DNA of 64,000 nt, taken from Siphonodentalium dalli. Lineage: Eukaryota; Mollusca; Scaphopoda; Gadilida; Siphonodentaliidae. Made by a program: the position numbers and the translations under genes. The notes below the pieces were generated by a model. It saw nothing but the letters and a program-made list of their open reading frames with translations, was not told the origin of the DNA and did not search any database. Shown in pieces: positions 47,665 to 59,721 of the stretch. Positions within the stretch are counted from its first letter, which is position 1; each line of letters opens with the position of its first letter. The DNA is taken from the NCBI GenBank assembly GCA_032622095.1, contig CP136061.1, positions 54,079,762 to 54,143,761 on the forward strand, read 5' to 3'.

Positions 47665-48900
47665 TAATTAGAACATATCTCTCATATTGCGACTGGAACA
47701 GGTATTGTTATAGAACTATATTATACTTTGATTATAGAAGATAATAATTTATAGTTCGGAATTTTTTTAAATTCACAAAGGAACAAGTGTCAACAAATAA
47801 TTATATTCTGTGTGTTTGTTTAATTTCATAAAGTTCTCGGTCAGAACATCGAAAAGTTCCCATGTATTGAACAGGTGGAATATGATCTCTACAGGTGGAG
47901 CCAGAGTAGAGATTCAATGTACGGTCTGCATCCATATTGAAACATATCGAATATTAAGTCAACAAACATGCTCAATTAATATTGACAATTCATTTTCTCT
48001 GGCTCCATCCCAATACTCAGTTTTATTTCATATATTTGTCTTTTGAAGCCAAAAGTGGTTTATCAGGAAAGACCGGATTGGATTGCAAACATCCGATAGA
48101 TTACCATAATTCAGACGGTATTTGGTTAGTCTGGCTCTCAACCCGCTATATGATGATTTTGAATGTTTTCTGACAATTGGTATGGTATAATGACATGTAT
48201 CCTGATATCTCGGTAACTTGGACATAACTGAATACAGAGACGTGACCAAATCTAAGCTTAGTTAACTGGTCCTGCTATGATGCTTGTGGTGTCCTGATAA
48301 ATTGGTTATGACAGCAGCATGGAAGGTGATTCTGTTAACCCTTTCTTTACCAAATAAATTCTCCCATCTGTTATAAAAAATATATATTGGAGTAGTCTAT
48401 AATTCATTTGGAGAGAATTTAAGAAAATATGATCAGACAACACACAAACAGATAAAACCAGTGCCGATAAACTCTTATGCATTGGTGTGAAATGTTTGGC
48501 CATTTGTTGAACTTGTTACCTGAACATTTCCAAATTGAACTACTCGTCAATGAGTAGTAAGAGTTGGTCAATCTTTAACGTATTATCTGAGCATTTCCTA
48601 TGGGAACTATCTACAAGCATTTGAATAGCCATAAAGCTCATATATAGTTTCTAATACCTATGGACATATTTCATGCAGATAATGAATAAAATAAAAAGCT
48701 CAAATTGGTTTTAAAAAGTCAATATTGACACACCTTATTCATTTAAAGTGATGTGAAATACTTCACTGATGTGTTCCAAACGGAACAGCAAATAATCATC
48801 CCAAAATAAGTTATTTTCATAAATTTTATATCCAAACAGTCAGAAAACACCATCTTTGTTTTAACCCTTTGGGTGCCAGGTCCGAATTTTGTATCAACCC
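47665..48900. other. No gene recognised
   Basis: Frames of 60-78 codons on both strands overlap. No repeat match found within the window except 'ccaaatagg/ggaaatg' style words near 48520-48600. Confidence 0.45.
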
Positions 48901-48913
48901 ATATACCCTGTGC

Positions 48914-48978
48914 CAATGCATTCTCTTATATATGCGAGTCGACCATAGGTCGCCTCGCATATATAAGAGAATGCATTG
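48914..48978. repeat. 65-bp hairpin of the TTAACCC MITE family
   Basis: CAATGCATTCTCTTATATAT and its inverse surround a GTCGACC-ATAG-GTCGCC centre. The preceding 'ttaaccctttgggtgccagg' at 48861 looks like a related TTAACCC end. Confidence 0.85.
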
Positions 48979-48999
48979 GGCTAACAATTTTTCATCATT

Positions 49000-50110
49000 T
49001 GTTATTATTTTTTACAATTTGTTTTACAATTTTAATAATTTTTTCTTATATTCTTTAACAGACTTATTTTGTAGGTTTAGTGCCAGGGAATCTCACGTTT
49101 TTCATGGACATCAAAATTATTACTTTGAATACTTGGTGATAGTTTTTAGTTATAACATGCCCCTAAGGTTTTATCCAGTTTGTTTTTAAATTCGCTATAG
49201 CATGCTTAAGCATACCCACAAATTCAACCAAAAAAAAAAAATCTAAAACTTTTTTAAATGTTTTTTAATTTTTTAGGGCCGATTTTACAGGGTTAAACTG
49301 AGAGGGTTAAACGAATAAACACAGTTATATCATTGGCACAATCATTGCTGTAATGTTTATGCCAAATAAAGTGTCTCTAATAAAGTAGTAAATATTTAAC
49401 TGTGTGCCTAGTTCAACCAATGTGTTCTCCGAAATGGTATAGTCAAAGTGTTTGGAAATTTCGACAATCTTAGTTCATTGTTACATTCAATGGCATATAG
49501 CAAATTTTGGTATGTACCCATGGATTGTAAATTAGTTCAGGGAATATGTTTTCTAATTTGTAGGTAATGTTCCCTGGCACCTTTAGATTTTTCTAAAAAA
49601 AAAAAATATTAAAGTAAGTAATGTAACAATTATAATTGGTAAAGTAACCAGAAGTAACCACATGTACCCATAGGTTCTAATTTTCTAAATTTGTACTTCT
49701 GAAATGTAACCGGTGTACCCGACGTGACAACAGGGTACAAATGTTCTGAAATTTTTGCTGCATACCAAAATTAGACGTACAGATCTATCCAATGGGGATA
49801 GTGTTTTGATATTAACTGATTTGTTTTATTCAATGAAATGAGTCCACAATATGCCTTTAAATTTAAACGGTTTTAAACCCACACATATATATTTTGCTAA
49901 TATATGGTACAGCATGTGACTTCACCCTTTCTTTAATAAATACTCATTGACTCGTAGTTCCCTTAGGAAATGTTTGGATAATAAGTTCAACAAATAGGTC
50001 GTTTGTTGAACGTATTATCTGAACATTTCCCACCAATGAAGAGGAATCCCTCTGCTCTTCTATTAATATATATTCGTCTGTCTGCAGTCGGCTCTTTTTC
50101 ATGAACATCC
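49000..50110. other. A/T-rich intergenic stretch
   Basis: Poly-A and poly-T runs near 49228, 49270 and 49600; no gene. Frames at 48869-49189 and 49944-50270 have no family resemblance. Confidence 0.45.
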
Positions 50111-50119
50111 CTCCAATGA

Positions 50120-51270
50120 ATAATAGACCATTCAAATGTATACTTTTATAACTGAGTCGTAAAGTAAACTTAGTAATTTCACTCTTTTGTCTTGTCCATG
50201 GATCGTCTTCACCAGAACCATAAGACCGAATCGGTTCATATTTGGTGTGGATGTTCCCAAGGTGACTCACATTCAGATTTGTTCAAATGAGGTCACCAGG
50301 TCAAATAGTTGTGAATCCAGGGCCATAACTCTTGCCCTCCAGAGTAATTCTTAAAACAACTTCTTCTCAAGAACCATCAGGCCGATTTATCTTATATTTC
50401 CTATGGAGGGGTCTTGTGTGCCAATGATTAATATTTGTTCAAATGTGACCCGCCATATCAAATCCAGTCGTAAGTCGGGATTTTTTTACCCTGTGCCATT
50501 GCATTCTCTTATATATGCGAGTCGACCATAAGAGAATGCATTGGCCTAACAATTTTTTACAATTTTAATAATTTGTTCTTGTATTCTTTAACAATTTTAT
50601 AATTTCACCCATACAGAGCCCCAGACAAACATGAGCAGACGACACTCTTCTATGTGCTTCTATATATGTGTGGGGCTCCCTGCAGGGTAAAGGATGTTTT
50701 TTTTATTTTATGTCCTAAAAATTGTAAAAAACATTTATTTAAAAAACATGAAAAAAATTGTTAAGCCAATGCATTCTCTTATATATGCGAGGCGACCTAT
50801 GGTCGACTCGCATATATAAGAGAATGCATTGGCACAGGGTAAAAAAATCCCGACTTCCGACTGGATTTGATATGGCAGGTCACAAATGGGGTGGCTGGGT
50901 CAAATACATACAAAGTGAGGGCCATAACTCCTTCCCTCCATAGTAATTCTTAAACGTCTTCGCAAGACCGAATGGGGTCATATTTGGTGATGATTGTACC
51001 TTGGAGACTTGGATTCAAATTTGTTCAAATGGGGTTGTCAGGTCAAAATATTTGCAGAGCCAAGGACATTACTCTTTCCCCAACAGTAATTATTAAAACA
51101 CTTCTTGGAGATAAGAAACATCAGGCAGATTTAGCTTATATTTGGTATGGAAGTTCCTTGTGTGACTGGGATTCAAATTTGTTCAAATGGGGTCACCGGG
51201 TCAAACATGGGCATAGCCAGGGACATAACTCTTTCCCCTGATAGTAATTCTTAAGAACAACTTCTTCTCA
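50120..51270 (+). repeat. Degenerate tandem repeat split by an inserted element
   Basis: Units of about 150 bp contain 'ccataactctttccc', 'gtaattcttaaaacaacttc', 'catcaggc(a/c)gattta' and 'gattcaaatttgttcaaatg'. They occur before 50444 and after 50884, so the hairpin element landed inside the array. Confidence 0.65.
50444..50884. mobile_element. Inverted-end element carrying ATGCATTCTC hairpins
   Basis: TGTGACCCGCCATATCAAAT is mirrored by the right end finishing ATATGGCAGGTCACA. Inside are a collapsed hairpin (50493-50543) and an intact one (50765-50833) of the 'gcattctcttatatatgcga' type. No clear duplication. Confidence 0.72.
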
Positions 51271-51304
51271 AGCATCGAGGACTTAAGGACTTCAAATTTT
51301 GATC

Positions 51305-51680
51305 TTTTAAAGACATCTTATGGACTTGTTCTGGTACGTTAAACTGTTAAGTTAGTATTCATACACTATGCCAACTGGAAGAATGTAGCATTCTACTACA
51401 TCGCCGAAAATCTCAAACAAATCTACCGTACCACTCCATAGAAAACATCATCTAGAACTACGCTCAATTGTAAATATTTACTTCTCGATTCGGGACGCAA
51501 CTATCGGCGATAAAGTAACGAAAATGATATAGCCATCGACAGTCACTGCTTTAATTAATATATAATAATAACGGTGTGTGTTGTCAGTTTGGAGTTAATA
51601 TTTGTAAAAATAACTACTTTTAGCAAGACTATCATCCATTTCTATTTGGTCACCCTATCGGAGTGTTTCACATCACTTTA
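51305..51680 (+). repeat. Family E repeat, intergenic copy
   Basis: Collinear with 31605-31985. The left edge 'ttttaaagacatcttatg' and right edge 'cacatcactttaaata' form weak inverted ends around TTTAAA. Confidence 0.72.
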
Positions 51681-52312
51681 AATATTTAGATTTTTTTTTA
51701 AATTTAATTAAAAAAATATATATTTGTTTATTTTTATTTGGATATAAATTCCCTGCTCAAGTATTCCATGTCTGGGTCACCTTTTCACAGTGTGGGATAC
51801 ATAGTATCACGGTTCAGATTTGTCATCCATGGGTTTGCCTGCCTGGTAACTGTACTCCACCCTTTGTATAAAAAATTATATATGTCGATCTGGCAATAAC
51901 TTGTCTAGCTTTCTTTTAATAGTTAGTCCCATGACTTCATGAAAAAGAATATTTATATGTTATTTCATAGGTGAGACTGAATCAAAACATATTTTGAAGT
52001 AATTTTTTATCAGACAGTCTTGCTTTGTTATACCTCTGGATGAATATTATTTCTCTTTAGATGGCCGACCAGTCAAAAAGGAGATGAGATACAGATTTAA
52101 CACTTTTCCTTTCAGTGAATTCACGTCCAACTCCTAAAACTGACACTTGACTGTGAAAGGTCCTTGGTTGACATATGGGCATACATTTGAAATTTAACAC
52201 TTCCCACCCACCTTTCTCCAAGAGAAAGTATGCTGTTGAATTTAAGTTTTGTACCAATATATAGAATCCTATATATTATCATAGTTCTGATATATGTCAG
52301 TTATATATTATA
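51681..52312. other. No gene recognised
   Basis: A/T-rich, one 66-codon - frame at 52057-52257 without resemblance. The last base before the Helitron array is A, as expected for the insertion site. Confidence 0.45.
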
Positions 52313-53057
52313 CTAGCAGGTTAGCCCGCCACTGGCGGCAATCGTCAGAAACTGGAAATTGGCCCAGCGGATCCCGAGATATGAGTTCAAGGTCATTTGA
52401 AGGTCGAAGTCACGGATGGGCCCATGTTAATCCCCGGGTCAAACTACACCAACACCCCAAAAGTGGTGGAAATCGGCCCAGTGGATCCCGAGATACGGGT
52501 TAAAGGTCATTTGCAAGGTCACGCCGCAAGGGAATCCGGGTGTGTGACGAAATTGCTCAGCGCCTCAAACTACCTGTTTCCACCAAACGCTGTGCAAATC
52601 GGCTCAGCGGATCCCTAGATATGAGTTCAATGTCATTTGAAGGTCAAGGTCACGCCGCACGGGCAAACGGATAGGCCCATGTTACTCCTCTGGTCAAACT
52701 ACACCAACACCCCAAAAATGGTGGAAATCGGCCCAGCGGATCCCCGAGATACGGGTTCAAGGTCATTTGACAGGTCACGCCGCACGGGCATCCGGGTGTG
52801 ACGAAATTGCTAGGCGACTACCCCCACACACCAAATTCGGTGGAAATCGGCTCAGCGGATCCCGAGATATGAGTTCAAGGTCATGGGTTTGAAGGTCACG
52901 TCGCACGGACTCGCGAATGATTCGATGACATTTTCCGTGAGATTTTACCCTTATTTAGGAAGTTTGAGCTCAATAGGTCCAGCCGTTTTCGAGTCTATAG
53001 AGGACAAATATACACATAAACACACACATATACGGAAGTCTCAAAATATATAGGAGA
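52313..53057 (-). mobile_element. Helitron unit 1
   Basis: Carries three to four diverged direct repeats with 'gaaatcggcccagcggatcc' and 'gagatatgagttcaaggtca', some 160-180 bp apart. Ends 'gaagtctcaaaatatatagg' plus AGA. Confidence 0.8.
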
Positions 53058-53748
53058 CTAGCAGGTTATCCCGCCACTGGCTGCAATCGTCAGAAACATG
53101 ACAATTTTAAATTTTTTTAATTAAATTTTTTTTCTTCAATGAGTTAATTGTGCCTTTTTGTTTTTCAATTTGACCCGATTTGACCTTGAATTGATCATTT
53201 TCAAGTTCAATGTCAGGTCGTGGTCACAATTTAACCCGTCCATGACACTTCCCGTCGGTAGCAAGTTTGAGCTCAATCGGTTCGAGTCTATAAAGGATAC
53301 ACACATATATATCATTTGTGGGTACCCGTTTCAAGGTGAAGTTCACCTCGGGCGGAAAAACTGACCCGACGAAAATGTCCCCCGTTCATAGGAAGCCCTA
53401 AGTACGTAAGAATCACACAGAAGCGAGTTCCATTTCGTAAACAAAATCCGTATGCGAAAGCCGAAGGGAATAAAGAGCGTCAATCGGTTAACGAACCCAA
53501 ATATGGAAGATATAAGGAGTTTATCGTTATTGCGTTAAGCACTCCCGACCAGTGGCGATGACTGAGGAGTGGATAAGGGTTGAAGGAGTCGTCGCACGGG
53601 CTCGCGAATGATCCGATGACATTTCCCGTGACTTTTTACCCTTATATAGGAAGTTTGAGGTCAATCGGTCCAGCCGTTTTCGAGTCTATAAGGGACAAAC
53701 ACATATATTTACACATATATTTACGTAGTTCTCAAAATATATAGTAGA
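53058..53748 (-). mobile_element. Helitron unit 2
   Basis: Shares the CTAGCAGGTTATCCCGCC end with unit 1 but a different body: 'atttgacccgatttgacctt', 'catttgtgggtacccg' and 'ccgttttcgagtctataa'. The GTGGGTACCC block is also found inverted in the Helitron at 21490-22101. Confidence 0.8.
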
Positions 53749-54375
53749 CTAGCCGATGAGCCCGACGTTGTCCGGGCTATTCAAAAACCAAATTTCAAGT
53801 CGATAGCTATTCAAAAACCAAATTTCAAGTCGATAGCTCCACCCGTTTCCGAGATCTGGTCTGCGCATACGCGAAGCTGGCGTCGCACGGGCTCGGCGAC
53901 CCGATAAAATTCGTATCCGGGGCAAGATACATTCACATACCAAATTTCAAGTCGATAGCTCCACCCGTTTCCGATATCTCGTCTGCGCATGCGCGAAGCT
54001 GGCGTCGCACGGGCTCGGCGACCCGATAAAATTCGTATCCGGGGCAAGATACATTCACATAGCAAATTTCAAGTCGATAGCTCCACCAGTTTCCGAGATC
54101 TCGTCTGCGCATGCGTGAAGCTGGCGTCGCACGGGCTCGGCGACCCGATAAAATTCGTATCCGGGGCAAGATACATTCACATACTCCACCCGTTTCCGAT
54201 ATCTCGTCTGCACATGCGCTGCACGGGCGTCGCACGGGCTCGCCAATACGACAACGATCACCGCCTGGTCAAACTACACACACGTACCAAGTTTCGTCCC
54301 GATCGGTCGAGAATCGTAGATTTGTATTAATGACAAACAGACAGACAGACAGAGGTCTTCACAATATATATGAGA
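53749..54375 (-). mobile_element. Helitron unit 3 with 122-bp repeats
   Basis: The 3' end is of the CTAGCCGATGAGCCCGAC type with a strong hairpin. Inside, 'aaatttcaagtcgatagctc' starts at 53820, 53942 and 54064, an exact 122-bp period, with a shortened fourth unit; a 30-bp repeat precedes it. These repeats generate the overlapping VNVSCPGYEFYRVAEPVRRQ frames, which are not genes. Confidence 0.85.
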
Positions 54376-54925
54376 CTAGCAGGTTAGCCCGCCACTGGCG
54401 GCAATCGTCAGAAACATGACAATTTTTTATTTTTTGTTTTTCAATGAGTTAATTGTGCCTTTTTAATTTACTGGCTTTTTAAATTAAATTTTGTAATTAA
54501 TTTAATTTTTTTTTTCAATTTGACCCGATTTGACCTTGAATTGTTCATTTTCAAGGTCAAGGTCAGGTCGGGGTCACAATTTAACCCGTCCATGACACTT
54601 CCCGAAAAACTGACCCGATGAAAATCTCCCCCGTTCCTAGGAAGCCCTAGGTACGTAAGAATCACACAACACGCTCATGTCTGGATACATATACGCTCAC
54701 GCCCGGACACAGACGTAAGAATCACATTACACGCATACGCTCTTTATCAACGACACTGCGGATACGAACGATCTTTATCTATCAACGCGATTAACCCCAC
54801 AGTGCCGTTTTTGTGACTGAGAGTGGGAGCTTCTCCAAAACGCCGCGACGATAATTCCCGTGGGTTTTTACCCTTATATGGGAAGTTTGGTCTCGATCGG
54901 TGCAGCCGTTTTCGATTCTATAAAG

Positions 54926-54961
<36 letters not shown>

Positions 54962-55000
54962 CACATATAAATATAGGGAAGTCTCCAAATATATATTAGA
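54376..55000 (-). mobile_element. Helitron unit 4
   Basis: Body like unit 2 ('ttgacccgatttgacctt', 'gtcaggtcggggtcacaatt') plus 'ctctttatcaacgacactgcgg', and a (TA)n run before the 5' end. Confidence 0.78.
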
Positions 55001-55575
55001 CTAGCAGGTTAGCCCGCCACTGGCGGCAATCGTCAGAAACATTTTTGTTTTTCAATGTTTTTCAATTTTACCCGATTTGACCTTGAATTGATCATTTTCA
55101 ATGACACTTCCCGTAGGTAGCAAGTTTGAGCTCAATCGGTTCGAGTCTATAAAGGACACACACATATATATCATTTGTGGGTACCCGTTTCAAGGTGAAG
55201 ATCACCTCGGGCGGAAAAACTGACCCGATCCCCGTTCCCATGAAGCCCCAAGTACGTAAGAATCACACAACACGCTCATGTCTGGATACAGTCACGCTGA
55301 CGTGCCCAGACGTAAGAATCACATTACACACATACGCTCTTTATCAACGACACTGCGGATACGAACGCTCTTTAACTATCAACGCGATTAACCCCACAGT
55401 GCCGTTTTTGTGACTGAGAGTGGAGAAAGGGTGCTCTGAGCTTCTCCAAAACGCCGCGACGACCATTCCCGTGAGTTTTTACCCTTAGATGGGAAGTTTG
55501 AGCTCAATCGGTGCAGCCGTTTCCGAGTCTATAAAGGACAAACACATATACGGAAGTCTCAAAATATATAGTAGA
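55001..55575 (-). mobile_element. Helitron unit 5
   Basis: Combines segments of units 2 and 4 ('gggtacccgtttcaaggtga', 'atacgctctttatcaacgac', 'cgttaaccccacagtgccg' type). 5' end CTCAAAATATATAGTAGA. Confidence 0.78.
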
Positions 55576-56346
55576 CTAGCAGGTTAGCCCGCCACTGGCG
55601 GCATTCGTCCCATGGCTTTGTTCGAAAAAGCAATTGCAACAGGTTCCGAAACACTTGTGCTGCATTTGTACCAAATTTCGTCAGAAACATGACATTTTTT
55701 TTATTATTTTTTTTTTATTTATTTTGGTTTTTTATTTTTTAATATGAATTTGATGTTTTTTTAATTTAATATATTTTTTTTCGGAATTGTTTTTTTATTT
55801 TTAAATGTTTTTTAATTTTAAACTGTTTTAATTAATTTTTTTGTTTCTGGCGGACAAATTTACCCGTAGAAATCCCCCCCTTCCTAGGAACGACAGACAA
55901 CGCATTCTTTGTTTTACTTTTTTTTAAACCTGCCCGTACCCGTCCTAATGTCGTGAAATCTCTCTGCATAATATTTCGAGCGATAACATTGCATTGAATT
56001 GAAAACAAACACTTCCCGTCGGGAAATCTCTCTGCATAATATTTCGAGTCTGCCGTATTTCGAGCGATAACATTGCATTGAATTGAAACGAACGTCATAC
56101 AGATAGATAGATAGTGAAAACGACGCTCTTTATATAGACACTGCGGAAAACGAACGCTCTTTATATATCAACGTTATTAACCCCCCGCCGTGCCGATTGC
56201 GGTGATTTTGATGATTGGGAAGGGAGAAAGGGTGCTCAGAGCTTCTCCAAAACGCGACAACTACGGTGTTCGTTGGTTTTTACCCTTAGATGGGAAGTTT
56301 GAACTCAATCGAGCCAGCCGTTTTCGATTCTATAAAGTACACACAC

Positions 56347-56382
<36 letters not shown>

Positions 56383-56409
56383 CGGAAGTCTCAAAATATA
56401 TAGTATAGA
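55576..56409 (-). mobile_element. Helitron unit 6 (outermost 5' end)
   Basis: Starts like the others, then has a T-rich block (55690-55850), a short duplication of 'aaatctctctgcataatatttcgag' type words around 55957 and 56025, and a long (TA)n. Its terminal 5' end, read on the minus strand, is TCTATACTATATATTTTGAG. Confidence 0.8.
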
Positions 56410-56430
56410 TTAACCCTTTTCGTCTATGTG

Positions 56431-56601
56431 CTCTCGTGTGCCTAATAATAATGTCAGCACTATTATTAATTTTGGAGAAAATTCCCAAATCACTATTATT
56501 TGGCATTGAGTCATAGGGTGAAATTGCCTTACTATTATAAATTTCAGCCTATATCCCCACCCATCACTATTATTAGGCCACCACAATTATTAGGTTGAGA
56601 G
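56431..56601. mobile_element. TA-type MITE, family B copy 2
   Basis: CTCTCGTGTGCCTAATAATA to inverse ...AATTATTAGGTTGAGAG. The body matches 4547-4723 ('gtcagcac', 'attaattttggaga', 'tatttggcattgag'). More diverged than copy 1. Confidence 0.72.
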
Positions 56602-57130
56602 TAATGAGGTTTATATCAATCTTGTTGATAACACACATGAAGAATTATCAGTGATGCCATACTGATAAACCCTTCCTTAAATGTGTTGCTTCCTCTTGGG
56701 GAACATGGTATCCATTAACATGGTTTAAAGGGACACAAGGCATTGACAGTGGGTAACTGAAAAATCAAAAAGGTTTTAAAATGCATCGCCACTAAGAACA
56801 TCAATAGACTTAGTTCTTATTTTTAATATGTATAACTCCACATTGACAAGATTTCACATATTGCAACCACTGGTATGTAAACTTCGTTACTGTTGAAATT
56901 TCAAATCAAACGTTTTAGGAAAATAATTTAACCTGTTGACAATCTTTCTGGAATAGTATTCTTTGCTATGACCTTTTAAATGAGCATGTCAACATACATG
57001 ATTCTATCAGAAGTTGCTCATTTGTTTGTTGATAAAATTGCTGGCACTGTAGCAGTAGCGTTTACATAACAAACGTTTTAACATGTGACATCTCGTCATT
57101 GGACAGTCATCAATAATAAGAATAATAACA
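56602..57130. other. No feature recognised
   Basis: A/T-rich intergenic sequence, no frame of note. Confidence 0.45.
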
Positions 57131-57600
57131 AACATGTATATAAGGATTAACTGTCATGTGCACTGTTTTTATGGAGATGTACAAGTTATGACCACTCACC
57201 TCGCGGTTACATCTCCATAAAAACAGTCCACATGACAGTTAATCCTTATATTTATATACATTTAGCGAAAAAGCCACTTTTGTAAATGTATTTAAATCGA
57301 AAAGTGTATCGTGAAAAAAACCAGCCCAAAATATCCCATAGCACCCTTGGCAAAAGTTACAGGAACAATTTCTCTTTATATTGAAACCCGATGATTTATT
57401 AAGTCAATCCTGCGCGAGTCCAAATGAGCCCAAAACATTAGGCGTTCGTCTTTCCAAAACCAATGACGCGTCGATGTAATTATGAGGCTGCAGTTATGAC
57501 CTCTTGCGCGTTCACCGAGAAATTATTGCAACCAGCCATGTGGGCGCCGACCAATCGTAATGCTGGATTTACTGATAATCACACTTAGTATGTAAATATA
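57131..57600. repeat. Foldback repeat family F, copy 2
   Basis: Same as 19581-20079, but the hairpin is shortened: the left arm stops at 'ggagatgtac' and the loop is lost. The following 340 bp match, ending 'cacacttagtatgtaaatat'. Confidence 0.78.
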
Positions 57601-57894
57601 TATATATATTTCCATGTTTTTCTTAGTGATAATGGTTTTACAAACTGTTATGAGTTTTCACATTTATCCACCGAAAAGCCACAATAAAGCCATTAATATG
57701 TCCCTTCAAACTATTATGATGGCTGGCAGCTTCATAGATAAGAATATACAGTTCTTGTGAAATGTTCAGTTTGGTATACAAAGTGAACGAAAAGTCGATA
57801 GCATGTTTTAAAGTAGTTTTGTAATAGACTTTAAAGTTTGAGTCTTCTCAGTGTTTATACTCTGGTGAGCGTCTCAAAAGTCATTGACTGCTTT

Positions 57895-58180
57895 TATTAA
57901 CTGCCGTCTGCTTATTTTTTCCTGAACACCCCTCCAGATGAAATATACCATTCCAATGTATACTTTTATAACTGAGTGGGAGAATCCATTTAGTATATAA
58001 AGGGTTAATATATCATATATATATACGAAGTAAACTAAGTAATTGCACGCTTTTGTCGTGTCTATGGTGATCAAAATAGGTTGATTAAATCTTCATACAG
58101 AGACTTCATATGCCTCGACGTCGTTTGTTGAACTTATTATCTGAACAATTCCCTCCAAAACAACAGGACCTCTTCTGCAC
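57895..58180. repeat. Repeat shared with 50030-50170 and 62700-62790
   Basis: Words 'cctgaacacccctccag', 'ccattccaatgtatactttt' and 'cgtttgttgaacttattat' recur at these loci. Boundaries unclear. Confidence 0.55.
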
Positions 58181-58269
58181 TTTTATTATATTTTGTCTGT
58201 TTATTTTTAAGGGTAATTTAACGGTTAGGCCCTAATTAACCAAAATATGGATACATATCACTCACATGC

Positions 58270-58720
58270 CATAAGGGATGTTGCTAGAGGGTCTCCATTG
58301 GGGGGGTGTCCACCTTGGGAAATTCCAACTGCACCACCCCCCCCCCCTCTTGAGTCGGAATCACACCATCACAACTTTTTTGCATAATTCCATTTGCACC
58401 CCCCCCCCATTGAATCAGAATCACAGACCAAACACAAGTTTTGCATAATTCCATTTGCACCCCTTGCACATCAGTCCTGATGCCTAATATCCTATGTATT
58501 CATAAACTATGTTGTTCTATATGCCCGGTATAAGAAAATTCAGATACTTTAACCTAAGAATTGCATAAATCCTAACATCTAGTAGCCTACAGACAAATGC
58601 ACACGGCTACGGGTAAGACACCAGGACAATGTGTCCGTCCATGTTTGTTCAGCCTGGTGTGCGAAAATTTGGAAAACTATACAAGAAAATAGCAAATCCT
58701 AGCATCTAGACTGACCTCAA
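58270..58720. repeat. C-tract repeat, copy 1
   Basis: 'aaattccaactgcacc', poly-C, 'ttgaatcagaatcaca', 'gcataattccatttgcacc' and 'caaatgcacacggctacggg' recur at 62990-63420. Inner 60-100-bp units are themselves tandem. Confidence 0.75.
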
Positions 58721-58959
58721 CTGAAGCTTCCGTAGTGTTGGAAATTTCAAACCTCATACTCCCTCTTAGGTTTGAAAATTCTACAACTGATGACCATTTC
58801 AGTCCACAAGTTTGACCGAATGTACTAAACTATTGTTTTGTTAAACTAATTAGCAGTTTTGTACTGGTCACGGCCCACGGGGGAGGGACAGTGACACACA
58901 TATTGTTTTCTTAAATTTAGTAGCAGTTTTGACTAGCCACGGGGGAAGGACCAGGACAC

Positions 58960-59230
58960 AAGCTTTCCAAGTGTTGGAAATTTCCAACCTGTCACCCCCC
59001 CCCCCCTAAGGTTGGAAAATTTCCAACTGATGACCATTTCAGTCCAAAATTTGGACAAAAAATAGGAATATATGCAAATATTGGTCCAAAAACAATTAAT
59101 TCCCCCCAATAAATTGTTTGAAAATCAAACGACAAGAACATTTTCAACCCATTGTTGGTGTGAAATGAAATTTCCAACTGTTGAACATTTTGACCAAAGT
59201 TGGGGGTGGGACAGTGACAGTGACACCCCA
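58960..59230. repeat. Repeated GGAAATTTCCAAC block with C tract
   Basis: 'gttggaaatttccaac' palindromes flank a poly-C run; a similar block starts at 58735. Two frames here are low-complexity. Confidence 0.5.
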
Positions 59231-59244
59231 CCCCCCTCTAGCCA

Positions 59245-59640
59245 CATCCCTGCATGCCATAACTTTATTATAGGATTCCGCTTGTCCGCTTCCGTCCGTC
59301 CATCCTTCAGTCCGTGGACACAACTTTGTCCGAGCTCGTATTCCTACATTTTTCAGTCAGTTTTATTTAAAAACTTGGCACATAGATCTATAGGGCAATT
59401 TGAATCTGTGCACGTGCGATTATGAGTTCGGTCCAACATTGTTTTATTGGAGTTATCCCCCTTTTTCGACTTATCCAACTTGTTTAAGTGGGGTTAAACC
59501 CCTTCTTTACTTAGCAATGTTTTGCAACATGCATAACTTTGTCAGAGATTGTATAACTTATGTTTGTTTGTTTTTGTTTTGTTTTTTTTGGCTATCATTA
59601 ATGTAGCGCAATGTCAATGCGGTGGTATCCGTAGTCCCAC
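59245..59640. repeat. TCCGTCCG-type dispersed repeat
   Basis: 'tccgcttgtccgcttccgtccgtcc' type start, then 'caactttgtccgagctcg' and a 3' part 'catgcataactttgtcagagat'. Same architecture as 25350-25770. Confidence 0.5.
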
Positions 59641-59721
59641 TACGACTGTCTCACCTCTTTTTTAAAACCATAATTAGATATATTATATAGTACGACATGC
59701 ATGCATAATGCAACACAGACC

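Larger units (their letters stand above)
52313..56409 (-). mobile_element. Head-to-tail array of six Helitron units
   Basis: On the + strand the array starts A|CTAGCAGGTTAGCCC and ends ATATATAGTATAGA|T, i.e. on the minus strand TC...CTAG between host A and T, the Helitron rule. Five internal junctions read ...GA|CTAG..., each a complete 3' end abutting a complete 5' end. Near each 3' end is a hairpin (GCCGCC-AGT-GGCGGC type, or CCCGGACAACGTCGGG in unit 3). No Rep/helicase; non-autonomous. Confidence 0.85.

Noticed and set aside
53749-54419. Overlapping frames with VNVSCPGYEFYRVAEPVRRQ
   Set aside because: Products of the 122-bp Helitron repeat, open on both strands because the unit length leaves frames shifting without stops.
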